In this document: in pieces, positions 11,377 through 23,079 of the stretch
Layout: each line of letters opens with the position of its first letter
Position numbering within the stretch: position 1 is the stretch's first letter
Origin: Cryphonectria parasitica EP155
Taxonomy: Eukaryota > Ascomycota > Sordariomycetes > Diaporthales > Cryphonectriaceae
Assembly (NCBI RefSeq): GCF_011745365.1
Contig: NW_024468916.1
Location: 1,719,630 to 1,783,629 of the forward strand
DNA: 64,000 bases
Reading direction: 5' to 3'
Program-made: the position numbers and the translations under genes
Notes under the pieces: generated by a model
What the model was told of the DNA's origin: nothing
Database searches by the model: none
Seen by the model: only the letters and a program-made list of their open reading frames with translations

Positions 11377-12783
11377 TCAAAGATCAACCTTGACAGCCAC
11401 GACATTCTCAGACGAGAACCCCGTCACAAACAACCACGCCTTCTTCTTCCCATCCTCCTTTTTGGGGTCGATGCCCACCAGCACTCCCGTGGCTGCGTTC
11501 CTGATAATACTCCCATCATCCTGCCACAACAACTTCTTCTCCCACTTCTCCGGCTCGTCCTGGCTAGGCTTCACGTACCAGACGACAACACCCTCCCGAC
11601 CAGACGGGTCCTGGGCCGTGGTCACTATGTTGATAGCCTTGGACAGCCCCGCCAGCACAAACCCGCTGGCGTCCCCAGTCGCATCATCGGCGTATGAATC
11701 TACGAACCAGCTCGGATTATCGATGGTCGAGTCGAGATCCACGGTCCCCTTCACGACGATGGTCTCAGGCTTCTCGCCCAGCGACCCAAGCCACAGGTTT
11801 CCGCCCACAGCACTCACAACGAGGATCTCGTCGCTCGTCCTGCCGTGGCCGAGGCCGTTTGGGTTGTGCAGTTTGTCCATCACCACGTTGGCATCGACGG
11901 CAGATCCATCACCGCTGACAGACGCATGCACGACTTCAGACCAGGCCGCACCGGGCCACACGTCCTCGACCATGCGCAGGCGGCCCTCGCGGTAGTGGTG
12001 GTCGTTGGTGACAAAGATCTCGTCCTTGGTCACGCCGTAGATGTCGTTGGGCGTCCTGATCAGCGGGTGGGCGATGGTGTGCACGTGTCGGACGGTGTCG
12101 GAGCCCAGCACGTGGTGGAAGACCTCAACTCGGGAGGCCGCCTTGGGAGCAGTGTCGCCTGAGGGGCCTGCTTGGGGGCTGCTCCCGTCTCTGTGGAAGA
12201 CGGCTTCGTTGGGGATGTGGTTGACGGCGAAGATGTAGACGGATGGGTTCTTGGATGAGCTGGTGGTGTCATCATCAGGGATCACATCGATGCCGTGGCT
12301 GATGAAGGGCCCGTCGAAGTTTTCAAAAGCAAGCCGTTTGGATTCTTTGGTCTGACATTTCTATGGTTAGCAGAAGATTCGATAATTTCAAGTAATTAAT
12401 TCTCTTTTCTCTTATATTCATATTGCAAAGAGATGCATGCACTGCCGTTGAGGACTCACCTCCGGATCGATGATGTGTATCGAACCCCTCGCGTTCCAAG
12501 CGACGCTGGCATCGTCAAAGAAGGCCAGTGGCGGGAACCATTTGAACCGCGTGGCACTCACGTCCTCACAAGCGGTGAAGAGTATGTTGGCCGGTGCGTA
12601 GTAGTGTAAGTCCTCGCAATGGGTCGTGTCCCCGATCCGGACGAGGTCTTCGGAGTGTGTGAGCGGGGTCGAGGCTAGCGGCCTGAAGACGCCGAGCTTG
12701 GTGAGGACGCCCTGTGTGGCTGATCCGTACATGTACGCCGTCAGGCCGGTCAGGGTGGCCAGTACGACTCCGACACTCGCCAT
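11377..12783 (-). CDS. Paraoxonase/arylesterase-like six-bladed beta-propeller hydrolase
   Basis: Two exons, 12783-12460 and 12351-11377, with a 108-nt intron, encode about 432 aa. An N-terminal hydrophobic segment (about residues 3-22) looks like a signal anchor, as in mammalian paraoxonases. Family landmarks are HCEDLHYY, FISHGIDVIPD (His127, like the PON active-site HGIS), PNDIYGV and VTNDHHYREG, which parallel the PON PNDI and TNDHYF calcium-binding blocks. Paraoxonases are calcium-dependent lactonases/arylesterases. The protein is probably secretory-pathway or membrane-attached. The neighbouring MFS transporter is transcribed in the same direction upstream. Substrate is unknown, but lactone hydrolysis is the family's ancestral activity. 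Confidence 0.88.
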
Positions 12784-13845
12784 TTTTGTACGTTGATGAA
12801 TTTGATTATTAGCAAGGGACGATCTCGGTGGTTCTTTTCTTCTTCTCTCTCCCTTCCTCTTTGCTTCACAGGTTTTGTTGCGGACAGCTGTAATCTAATG
12901 AGCACCGTCTTGATGATAAATGAAAGTGTATGGAGAGACGTAAGAAGCTATGGAAAGGGAGAGGGATCAAGAGCACAAATGTTGGATATTTTCACACAAG
13001 AATGGAAAACCCTCGGCAACCTTGTTCTCCAAGCAGTCTGGCTGTGGCTGCCAAGGTTAACATCACATACTTATGCGGGGTACTACGCAGCGACCTGCTC
13101 CCCACATGACGTCTACTTCAGTAAGTAGGGAGGGCGAATGTAATAAAACCCTACAGGCATCATGGCCAAATCCTGCCGGAGCTTAGGTAAGTAAATAGTT
13201 AATCAACCTCTTGCGGTGTCAGGTTTGAATAATACACCATAGATCATTGTGGCTTTATGATGATGGGCATTGCCTATCTGCTGCCAACTCCATGGCCAAT
13301 AATAACATGTCTACTAAAGTACTTACCCAACTAGTGCTTAGTATTTGACATGTCACTTGCCCCACTATCCAATTAAGATCATGTCTCTTTTCAGTCTCGT
13401 CAAGTTAATCTAGAGACCTTGGGCTCTTTGATCAGAGGTGAGGTATAGACCTGAAATAGATTAGGTCTTGAGTGTTGTGCAACAACAGACACGCAAGGAA
13501 GTATTTGATTCATAAGTAATCACACACCGTCAGCAGTGAAGCTAATGTCAAATTCGACCTAGGATTTGGCGACAAAACACAGTCAAGGCCAAATCAAATC
13601 GACTTCTTGAGAGTTTGTAACCCTGAGAATTGTTATTTCCTGTTTTATTCGAAAGAAAAAAAGAGGAGAGAGGAAGCATAGTAACATATATAATAAGCAA
13701 GCAGACCGCCCACCTTCTAGTCATCATTCATTAGATGTTAAGCAATAGCTAGTTGTAGGCCTGAAACAACACAGCGTTTCCACACCTTCCGAGAAAGGGG
13801 AGCCGTACCGCACCTCGCAACGCACTTAAGTAGATCCTCATAACT
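12784..13845. other. Intergenic region between paraoxonase-like and MFS genes
   Basis: It should hold the promoter of the paraoxonase-like gene and the 3' end of the MFS gene, both on the minus strand. An A/G-rich stretch lies near 13650-13675. No coding feature is supported. Confidence 0.45.
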
Positions 13846-16321
13846 TCACTCAGACCACCTGGACTCAGTGTCATACGCCATCTTCTCCTCCAGTCCAGCT
13901 GTTCGGACCCGGCCAGCCGTCCACACCCGGATCCTCTTCCCGAACACCCAAAGGACAGGCAGAAGCAGCACAAGAACAATCATGACCTCGGCATAGATGA
14001 CAAACGTCGGCAGCAGGCCCTCCTCCGCAACCCACGTCGTCGCCAGGCTCGCCAGGAAGAAAGCAATGACGATGCGCAGGCTAGACACGTTGACGAGCAC
14101 AGGCCCGGCCCACTGCGGGTACGACTCGACAACAAAGACGTTGATGGTGATCATGATGCACAGGAAGCCGAAGACGATGAGGAACATGCCGAGCAGCAGG
14201 ACGATCCAGGGCACGCCGGTCGACTGGCCTGCGTAGCCAAAGATGAAGCAGCCCGAGATTCCGGCGATGAAGGGGATGAGCATGTTGGCCAGGCCGAACT
14301 CGGCCTCGCGGACGCCGTTGCGACGTTTGGCGATGGTGGTGGTGACTTTGTCGGCGACGGGGCCGGAGAGGAAGCTAAGTTGTGGGCAAACTGTTAATTG
14401 ATTGATGGTGCATGGTCTGGTATATGGAGGCAGAGATTGACTTACAAGACTACAACCGTGGCGAGCACGAATGGAATGACGGACAGACCAGTCCATTGGA
14501 ATTCCCATCTGCAAGACATGTTAGCATACCACCTTCTCAACAAGAAATTGAGATCTCCTCCCGCATCTGAGCGAACTTACCCCTGAGCGAGCAGCACAAA
14601 CGAGCCCAGCTGCTGCGCAGCCTGGTTGGCGATCAAGAAGATGGCGTTGGCCAGGACGGACCACACCACAGCAGGGAACAGCGTCGTCCGCAACGTGTTC
14701 AGCATCGACACGGCTGCATTCTTCCACTCAAAGCCGGCGTTAAAGAGGCCAATGTTTGTCCACAGGTCTCGAGGGCCGTACTTGGTGAAGTCGAGCCTGG
14801 GACGTTTCTCGCCGGGCACGAGCTCCTCCTCGGGCCGACCAGCTGTGATGAGGGCGAGCCGAGAAAGTCAGTCAATCAACATAGCCCGTAGCCTCTCTGC
14901 ATTTTTATTGTACATAACAGGAGAGGGTAAAAGAAAAGGAAGGAAAAGAAGAAGGAAAAAAAAAAGCAGTTTCTGATGATGTGCTTACCGAGCATCTCCT
15001 TGGACCTGGTCCACCGGGTCTCTGGTAGGAGGGCGATGAGTAAAAACCAGGCCACGATGCCCGCGCCTGAGGTGGCATAATAAAGATATCGCCAATTATA
15101 GTTGGCCGAGACGTACGGCGCGGCAATACCGAGAGCGATGAGGACCACACCCTGGGAGCGACTTGTTAACATCCATACTCTTGTGGCCTTGTCACTCTCT
15201 TCATCCCTGCCGTTCCCTCGCCGGCATAAAAATCTCACTCACCTGACTAGCCACAATCGCAGACTGCGCCTTGTTTCTCTGGTGTATAAACACCATATCC
15301 TGAACAATCAGCGGGATCAGCGCTTCCACAGCGCCAGCGCCAAGTCCCATAACCGCGCGCGCAGCAAGGTGATCATCCAGCGACGATGACAGGCCCGCCC
15401 ACAAACCCCCGGCCCACGCCAGGACGGCAGTCAGCAGCAGCACAGGCCTGCGCCCGATGGCAATAGACAAGGGCACCAGAAAGTACGAGGCGATGCCGTT
15501 GGTGATGAGCGGGATGGTGGCCAGCATGGAGACCTTGGTCAGGGACGGAGGCGTCACGCCCGCGGGGATGACGGCGAGCGGGTTGAGCTGGGCGCCCTGG
15601 CCTCCTGAGGCGGCGACGAAGTTGATGTCTTGGATGGTGCGCGGGTCGAGGCCGGCGTATTCAAGGAGGAAGATGGGGATGAGGGAGCCTATGATGATCT
15701 CGGCGGAGAGGGCAAGGGAGCCGACTGTTGTGTGTGCATCCCGGAGAGTCAGAAGGCGGATGATCCTCATAGATGATCCTCATACAATGGCGACGAGTGT
15801 TTTGGGAATTGGTGATTTTTGAGAAAAGTAAAAGAGGTTGTGCTTACAGAAGCAGAGGACACCAATGGCTGTCCATTTTCTCAGATCCGTCATGTTCAAT
15901 GGATCTATCAAGCAATATCCTCACTCAGTTTTGGGGGTGGAACCATGAGAATGACCAACCACAAGTCCACTTCGAGTGCTCACTTACCCTTTGGATTCGA
16001 CGACGGCATCTGAGACCAGCAAAATCAAGTCAGTAATCACACACACAACGACCATGCTTCTCCAGTACCACACATGTCTTCCTCTCTGCTTCGTACTGTG
16101 TAACTCACCGGAATCAACCTGATCTCCCCATTCTCGTCAAAGATATCTGCGCTGCCCACGACCTGCGTCGAATCGTTCCCGCTCCGAACCCCCGCTGACA
16201 CCTCATTCACCTCGACATCAACTTGCTCCGCCTTTTCGTTGCCGCCAAAGGACCTTGAGGCCTCGTACATGGCCTCCGTCTCGGCCCTCCCCAGAGGCCA
16301 GCTGGGGCGGACGGCGGCCAT
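13846..16321 (-). CDS. Major facilitator superfamily transporter
   Basis: Eight exons (16321-16109, 16009-15988, 15904-15848, 15724-15243, 15151-14989, 14842-14581, 14508-14446, 14374-13846) join in frame to about 596 aa. Exon 2 is only 22 nt and rebuilds the block IRLIPMPSSNPKDPLN, typical of the fungal drug/small-molecule MFS N-terminus before LRKWTAIG. About 12 membrane spans follow, with a GRRP loop resembling MFS motif A between spans 2 and 3 and a central hydrophilic loop around LVPGEKRPRLDF. It is a plasma-membrane or vacuolar proton-coupled transporter; the substrate cannot be assigned. Its position next to ester/lactone-active enzymes would suit export of a product, which is inference. 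Confidence 0.88.
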
Positions 16322-18097
16322 TCTTCCCGAGTAGAAGCTTAAAAGAAAGAGACAGAAAAAACAAAGAATTAATAGATTTTATTCAGTATTAGGCACCAGG
16401 CCATAATAAAAAATAAAATAAAAAAAAGAAATGAGAATTGCCCCCCAAGAGAAAACAAGAAAGAAGAAAAAGGATCTGATAAATTAGAGTTGGCTCGACA
16501 TCAGCAAGTATTTCAACCATCTCCCCCAACCAGCGCAGTGCAGCATTGAATATCAGATGACATGCCTCCACCTGCTATCCACCATGTCTTGGAGTATGTT
16601 ATATCATGGTACGTCAGAAGGCGATCACTGGTGTTTCGAAAAGGGCTGCAAGCTTGATGGGGTGCTGGCCTCTCTATATGGGAAGGGAAACTGCCGTCAT
16701 GCCTGTCGGTATTCGTTTGAGATTTCAGCTCTGGCTGCAGAATAATGCAAGGTTCTGCTTGGGGGTTTGGTCTAGCCAGGGGAGGAGGGGGTGGCTAGTT
16801 ATTAAGGTTAACGATTTCACTATTCATAGCAGTGAGGCACAAGGGGGGCCCGCAGCAGTACAGATCAGACCAGATAAAAAATTTAGAGGATTATAGTTGT
16901 AGTCTACTTTATGCTATAAGTAGAATGCTTATCTGCCAGCATTCGTGCTCGCTGCCTCGTCCAGACGTCGCGGGGGAGGACGAACCAAAGACTGCGCCAG
17001 CACACATCGTCGAAGCTAAGCCCAAAACCTTCTCCCCTCCCAATGAATTTCAACCCTGCTGCTCCTCGGAAGGAACATTATAAATTCTCCGGCTAAGATG
17101 ATCGTGGGGGAGGAGAGGGTTTCACTGCTCTGTGATGGCCAGGGACACCGGGGGGAAACAAGAAAAAACAGAAAGAAAAAGACAAAAGATCGGCAGAGGG
17201 GACGGCATGAGTGATGACGATGAGCAGCCTGAGACTGAATCATTGTAGATGCAACAAAACGCATGATCGTCCGTCGGACATTAGGAATAAAGAGGTGTGT
17301 TTGTCCAAGGAAGAGGGAAGGGGAAACCGGCCACCAGGATGGACTTGATAACGGTGAGACCATCATCCTCGAGATTATTCAAAGAACATGTTCCAAGAAT
17401 ACGAGGGGCTACAAGTATGCATAACAACCCTTTCTGGCTTGGCGGGCTTGCTTGAGACAGGCGCCTGTGTGATGCACGGCAGGGGAGCCCTCCCCCGGAA
17501 ATGGAGCCGCCACCGGTGTCACCCCACATGCTGCTTGAGTCTAACTCTTGTAGTAAGTATCATAGTTTATGAATACACAATTACATAGTATACACAGACG
17601 TATATATGTACACTGTCTTGGTATGAGCCACGAGGACGACAGCACAGATCTGTCCTGAGTGTTTGATTGATAACCTTGATTTATAAACAGGATTGCATTA
17701 CCTTCATCTCTATCTCACCGTCTGCGCTTCCAGAAAGATTTCTATACGTCCTTAACAACGCTTCAGTTGCTTGACCTTCGGGCTCTCAGGGATACACCCT
17801 TCGATGCATTCTTATGCATTTCTGAAGTGTACGGCATTGCCAAGCACGATGGATGTGTCAAACTCTCAGACATAACGGATGATGAGATTTATTCTTACTC
17901 TTTGCTATGTTGACAAAGTATTGGCCCAGCAGGGGCGATCTGCTTGTACACACACAAGTGCTCCCTCAACCGTGTCCATGCAAACCAAACGCCAGTTATG
18001 GAAATGTCTCTGAGCAAAGAGTGCCCCTCCTACTCCTGCAAAGCAGAAAAACATAGCACCCAGGTTTCATACATGTGTGTGCGTGTGCGCCACCGCA
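16322..18097. other. Intergenic region upstream of the MFS gene
   Basis: It contains the MFS promoter (minus strand) and the 3' flank of the Ubc6 gene. Open frames here are short and compositionally biased. No gene or repeat is recognised. Confidence 0.45.
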
Positions 18098-18974
18098 TCA
18101 TACGCTCTCGCCCAGCAGGCGGGCGATCAAAACGTAGATGAAGACGACACTGCCAAAAATCAAAAGCTTGTGGTTGGACACCCAGCCCCTGCCAGCTTCT
18201 CGTTGCTGTACCACGGCATCCACGACTGCCTGTGTCTGGTTCCCACTGCCTGCGATGGCTCCTCCGACCAGCTGGGGCCCACACGAGGAGCCCGCAGCGA
18301 CGGGCCTCTGGCCGGTGGCAACGTCTACGTTCTCCTCGCGTATCCATTTCCAATTCTCGGCGTCCTCCTCCGGCCACTCCGCGCGAAACTTCTTGCCGCC
18401 GTCGCCAGCCTTGATGTTGCCCTTTTGCGCCACGCGCGCGCTGTCGTGCGATCCGCCGCCGGTCGAGTTCCACCAGCGTGACCGTGCTGCCAGCATCTTT
18501 CGCTCCTCGGTGCTGGCAGATATGGACCCGGTGGTGATCTCATTCGAAGTCATAAAGGAGAGCAGGCCGGTGAGAATGGTCGAGACGCTCCATGCTGGGT
18601 TGAAGGAGCGCGGGTGGAAATCGGAGATGGTAAGACACAGTCGCGATGAGGGCTGGAAGCGGCCCGAGGGCGTGTGCATACGGATCGCAGGAGGCTTGAA
18701 GGGGTAGTCGGGTGGGAACATCAGCGTGCCCCAGTACTGGCCGTTGTGGTAGGGGGTGTCGGGTGGTCCGGTCAGGATGTAGTGCCACCTGCCCAAGTAT
18801 GTTAGCAAGAGATGCGGAGTATCTACTAGAAGCGTCAGATAAACTGGGTGCATGCAAGGCTACTTACTCTAGAATATTTGAGTCGCATGGGTGGGCGACA
18901 ATGTATGGAGTGGGCTCTTTCTGGATGGCTTGATACTCGCGCGTGAGGCGCTTGTGCGCAGCCTTGGTGGCCAT
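18098..18974 (-). CDS. ubc6: Tail-anchored ubiquitin-conjugating enzyme E2 (Ubc6/UBE2J type)
   Basis: Two exons, 18974-18868 and 18788-18098, encode about 265 aa. The E2 core includes WHYILTGPPDTPY, the FPPDYPFKPP loop and the active-site Cys87 in RLCLTISDFHP. As in other Ubc6 enzymes the canonical HPN tripeptide is altered; here it reads TPS (75-77). After a hydrophilic linker a C-terminal hydrophobic segment (about 244-261) serves as the tail anchor, placing the catalytic domain on the cytosolic face of the ER. Ubc6 works with Doa10-type ligases in ER-associated degradation. The gene is head-to-head with sam50 across 803 bp. Confidence 0.95.
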
Positions 18975-19777
18975 AGCTGCTGTTTGCGGAGCTGGATGTC
19001 GTAGGAAGGGGAAGAGAAGATGGGGGAAATGAAAGGAGAGGAATGGCGAAAGAGCTCGAGCGCTTCCCAGAAAACTCAAGTTTTCGCGAGAAAGAAGAAG
19101 GCCGCTCTGTCTGTATGCGTCGAGGAAGGGAGGCGTTTGCAGGTTTCACGAGCGCCGTAGTCAGCCTGCGACGGCACCTGAATAGTGAAAGAATGAAACA
19201 AACAATGATTTATTTGAATCCGAAGTGACAGTTGTGCAGGCAAAGAAGAGAAGAAGGTGTGGTGGGAACGGTGGGAGGGGTAGGCGAGGACGAGAGATGG
19301 AGGATGGAGAGGGTAGAGGACGGGAGTGACGGAATGAAGTCGAGAGTGGATGTGGTGAGATAATGCAGTGGCAATACCAGCGCAAAAGGGTGTCGTGTTG
19401 GTTGGCTTGTGATGTGCACGGGCCCAACCAACTGTTCCCCCCCCCCCCCCCCTTTATTTTTTCATTTTCTTTGAATACTGCAGTACTATGTAGAACCTAT
19501 AATTAGCGCTGAGCCAATTGTACATAGCCCGCTAGCCACGCGAGCCTGCAGTGCCAAGCCACGCCTATAGCGCTGAGCTACAGATGCATCATCGCCTGGA
19601 ACTGCTGGTGTGACAGGTGCCTCCACTGTAGCTCCTGCAGCTAACTGTCTGATTGATTTTCTCGCGTCGCGATCGATAGCGGCAGTGGACCGACTTTTCT
19701 CGCAATTTCTCGTACACCTTTTCACTTCTTTGTACGTCCTGGAACAGAGCCACACCCACGCTCGGCGAGAACTGCTC
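18975..19777. promoter_or_regulatory. Bidirectional promoter region between ubc6 and sam50
   Basis: It lies between two divergent start codons. It contains a purine-rich stretch on the plus strand at about 19220-19340 and a C16 tract at 19437-19452. No TATA box is evident for either gene, as is common for housekeeping promoters. Confidence 0.5.
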
Positions 19778-21608
19778 ATGGCTTCCAATCAGAGCTCCGA
19801 TGGCCTCTCTGTAAGTCATATCCGCTATTGCATCTGATTTTCCCGGTGCTTGACAGTCAATGGCTGACCGCAGTACTCATGGTTTTTTTTTTCGCCGCCC
19901 CATCTCAGGCCATAGACAGCCTGCGGAAGCTCGAGACCGACGCCGAGGTCTTGCGCAGGGAGGCTCACAACATGGACCAGGCAGAACTCCTACGGAATCA
20001 GCAGGCCCTGCAGAGGAGACTTTCGCTGGTCAGTCATGTTCCCTGGTCCTAGTGCTGTCCTAGCTACAGGCGAGCGCAGCCTGGGTTGACTGACATGTGA
20101 CCGTACAGTTGAGCGACCACCTTCAAAGACCTGCCACTATACATTCTATCGAAGTGCACGGCGCAAAGAACACTCGGAAAGGCTTCCTGGATCCTCTTTT
20201 TGTGCCGCTTGTCGACAGTCAGCGCAATGCTGCAACGACGCTGGGCGAGGTCCTGGCCGGCATACAAGAGGTTACGGACAAGCTGGGGCGATTTGGTATG
20301 CCAAGGACGAGAAAGATCTTGGGGAGGTCAAGGGGGACGGTCTACTGACAGCACCTCACAGAGATCTTCCAGGCCGAACCAGCAGTTTTCCTGTCTGATG
20401 CTCGAGAATCCAGTCCGCATGCCGCAGGTACCGACATCGATGTCTCAATACGTGTTGCCGAGAAGTCCCGATTTCTCCTGAAGACCGGCACCGAGCTTGG
20501 CAACACTGAGGGCTCCGGTTACATCAACCTGTTATGGAGGAATATGTTTGGTGGGGCTGAACAGCTGTCCGTCAACACGAGTGCTGGAACACGAACACGA
20601 TCGGCCTACAGCGCCTCTCTCTCTGCCCCTGTCAAGGGCAATCCCGATGTTCGCCTCTCGGTGGAAGGTCTGTCGTCCGACACGCAAAAAACCTGGGCAA
20701 GCCATGAGGAGGTCTCCAAGGGCGCCACAGTGCGAACTGCATGGCTCTCCCAAACACGCGATCTGCACAACCTGGCCTACTCCAGCACATGGCGGCAGAT
20801 TACTGGTCTCAGCGCTGCAGCCTCGCCCACCGTCAGGGCGGATGCTGGCGACAGCATGAAAAGCTCCATTACGTACACATTCACCCGCGACCGCCGAGAC
20901 AACCCGATGCTGCCCCAGAGCGGCTATCTGGTGAAGGCGATTACGGAGCTGGCGGGCGTTGGACCCCTGCGGGGCGATGTCGCGTTCTCAAAGTCAGAGT
21001 TCGAGATTGCAGGAGCTATGCCAGTGCCGCTGCCTGGAGTGAGCAGCAGCAGCCAGACGGGCATCTCGATCGGGGGCGGCCTGCGCTTCGGTGCTCTCTG
21101 GCCCCTCCCTCTAGGCTGGTCTCCCAAGGGCGAGATTATACCGAGTCTGATTAACGACCGCTTCCAGCTCGGCGGTCCGACCGATGTGCGCGGATTCAAG
21201 ATTGGTGGTCTGGGCCCCCGAGACGGGAACGATTCCGTTGGCGGCGATGTCTATGCAGCAGGCAGCGTGAATATGCTCCTCCCCCTCCCACGGACAGGAG
21301 TGGACTCGCCGTTACGACTACAGGTATTTGCAAACGGAGGCCGTCTGGTTGCACTCGAGAACAGAACAACGGCCAGAGAAAAAGAGAGCAAGGGTCTCGC
21401 CATGGCTCCCAGCGCAGTGAGGAGCGGCATGATAAGGGCGCTTGGCGAGTTGGCCAACGGCCTGCCCAGCTTGTCCGCAGGGTTTGGACTGGTCTACGCC
21501 GCACAGGTCGCCAGATTCGAGCTGAACTTCAGTCTTCCCCTTGTGCTGAGACGAGGAGAGCAAGGCCGCAAGGGTCTTTCGGTTGGCGTCGGCATCGACT
21601 TTATGTGA
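19778..21608 (+). CDS. sam50: Sam50/Tob55, core of the mitochondrial sorting and assembly machinery
   Basis: Four exons, 19778-19810, 19909-20028, 20109-20295 and 20362-21608, encode about 528 aa. The N-terminal part (about 50-130) includes SIEVHGAKNTRKGFL and fits a single POTRA domain. The remainder is an Omp85-family 16-strand barrel with GYINLLWRNMFGGAEQ, FTRDRRDNPMLPQSG and the conserved-type RGF block (DVRGFKIGGLGPRD). The last strand, SVGVGIDFM, fits the mitochondrial beta-signal. Sam50 inserts beta-barrel proteins such as Tom40 and porin into the outer membrane. Exon 1 codes only 11 residues; the ATG at 19778 is the only sensible start in frame. Confidence 0.93.
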
Positions 21609-21864
21609 ACGAACGATGCGATGGCAGCCTCAGGCAACGAGGCAGTCATGTGAAAAGGCGAGAAGGCACAAGATGAAATTAGCTAAGGGAAGGAGGGAAA
21701 AAATTTCAGCCAGCAGCAGCAGCAGCAGCACGTGGATGTACAAAAGAACGCGTCCGTCTCGGCTCACCAATCCTTCCCCGACTTTGCCACGTGAAACTAC
21801 CGCACGTCAACAAAGTAAACCTCGTCACAATGAAGACGCAAGCGACTCATGTTGCCTTCTCAAG
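21609..21864. other. Convergent spacer between sam50 and the zinc-finger gene
   Basis: A 256-bp spacer between two 3' ends, with an (AGC)n stretch at about 21711-21730. Nothing else is seen. Confidence 0.4.
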
Positions 21865-23079
21865 TTACCAACCATGATCCGGCTCTGCGCTTCTAAAGTC
21901 CTCGAAGTTCCCGCTGCTGAAAGACCCATTGCCGAAGTCCTCGTCCATGAAGCTGCTGTCATTGAACTCCGTGGTCGAGCCGTGCAGGTTCGGGTCCACG
22001 CAGACGAAGTCGTGGGGCGATAGCTCTGGACCAATGCGATAAGGTCTATTGCTGACCACTGGATTGTGTCCCACTCCTACCATGCTAAACATCCCATTGT
22101 GTCCCATTCCTACCATGGGCGGCGCGACCGGGTCCGTATTGTACGTGTCCAAAAATTCCGTGCAATTCGACAGGGGCTCGGGCACTTCTATAGAGCCATA
22201 ACCAGAATCAGGTATACTTGGGTCTTCAGGGCGCGGGACAACGTGCTCAGACGCGATACGATTGTTGGTATGCTCGCGCATAGTCCTTTTCGAGAGCTGC
22301 TTGGCCGCTGGCATGGACTCGCCTGGTAAGCCTGATATGGGTGGCCCGAAGCCCTCCAGAAAGCCCTTGCTGTCGCTGCTGTTGCTGCTGGCGCTGCTGC
22401 TGTCCTCAAGAGCCCATACATCTGCATTCATTATCAGCGCCTAGCTCCAGGACAGAAGTCTGTAAGCTTGCTCCTCATAACTTACGGAATGTGTTGGGAA
22501 GAGTGCTAAACCCTATAGCGGAGTATATCTTCTTGAGTCTTATTGCATTGGGACCGCGGAATCTCTTTACAGCTGCTAGAGCTTTCTGTTGCTCCTCGGT
22601 CATGAGGTCGATTTCGTCTTCGCCCCTCTGCCGCATTTGGCCGTTGAGCTGCTTCTTTTCCAAACAGTTCTCGATATGACTCGCTCGCTCTTCATCGAGA
22701 TTCTTGCGGGCAGTCCCCGGCCAGCGCTTATCACAGTAAGGGCAGCGGCTCAACAGAGAATGGCAGCGCCATAGGTGTTGACTGTGGGATGGAGCCAAGT
22801 CAGTAAGTGGAATATTCACAAACACATATACACACACAAACACCCCCAAGGACGATGCCAGAGTATTTCGAGGTCTCAAAGCTGAGAGCGATCAAGGGGC
22901 AGCACCTACGTGATTTGGTTGACCGTCCACGGTTTGGCCTTCTCCGAATGGCAGTGGATGTGCTGCTGATATCTCTCGGGGTACATCTTGAAATACGGGC
23001 ACGCCAACCCATTGCCGTTCTTGATCGCGTCCTGATCAAACATATGCGCCGTGCTATCGGCCCCAATCGATGCCATCAT
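21865..23079 (-). CDS. Degenerate C2H2 zinc-finger protein
   Basis: Three exons, 23079-22910, 22781-22486 and 22421-21865, encode about 340 aa. The N-terminal third carries Cys/His residues typical of a fungal protein group: LACPYFKMYPERY, then QHLWRCHSLLSRCPYC (spanning the first intron) and ASHIENC. This resembles pairs of atypical C2H2 fingers used in DNA or protein binding. A basic/charged middle follows (EEQQKALAAVKRFRGP). The C-terminal half is acidic and Ser/Asn-rich, like an activation or disordered region, with a repeated MVGMGHN/MVGVGHN element. Nuclear localisation is likely but unproven. Two adjacent ATGs, 23079 and 23076, are possible starts. Its targets are unknown. Confidence 0.75.

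Noticed and set aside
19495..19600. tRNA-like A-box on the minus strand
   Set aside because: The TAGCTCAG-type sequence is present, but there is no B box and no pairing acceptor stem downstream.
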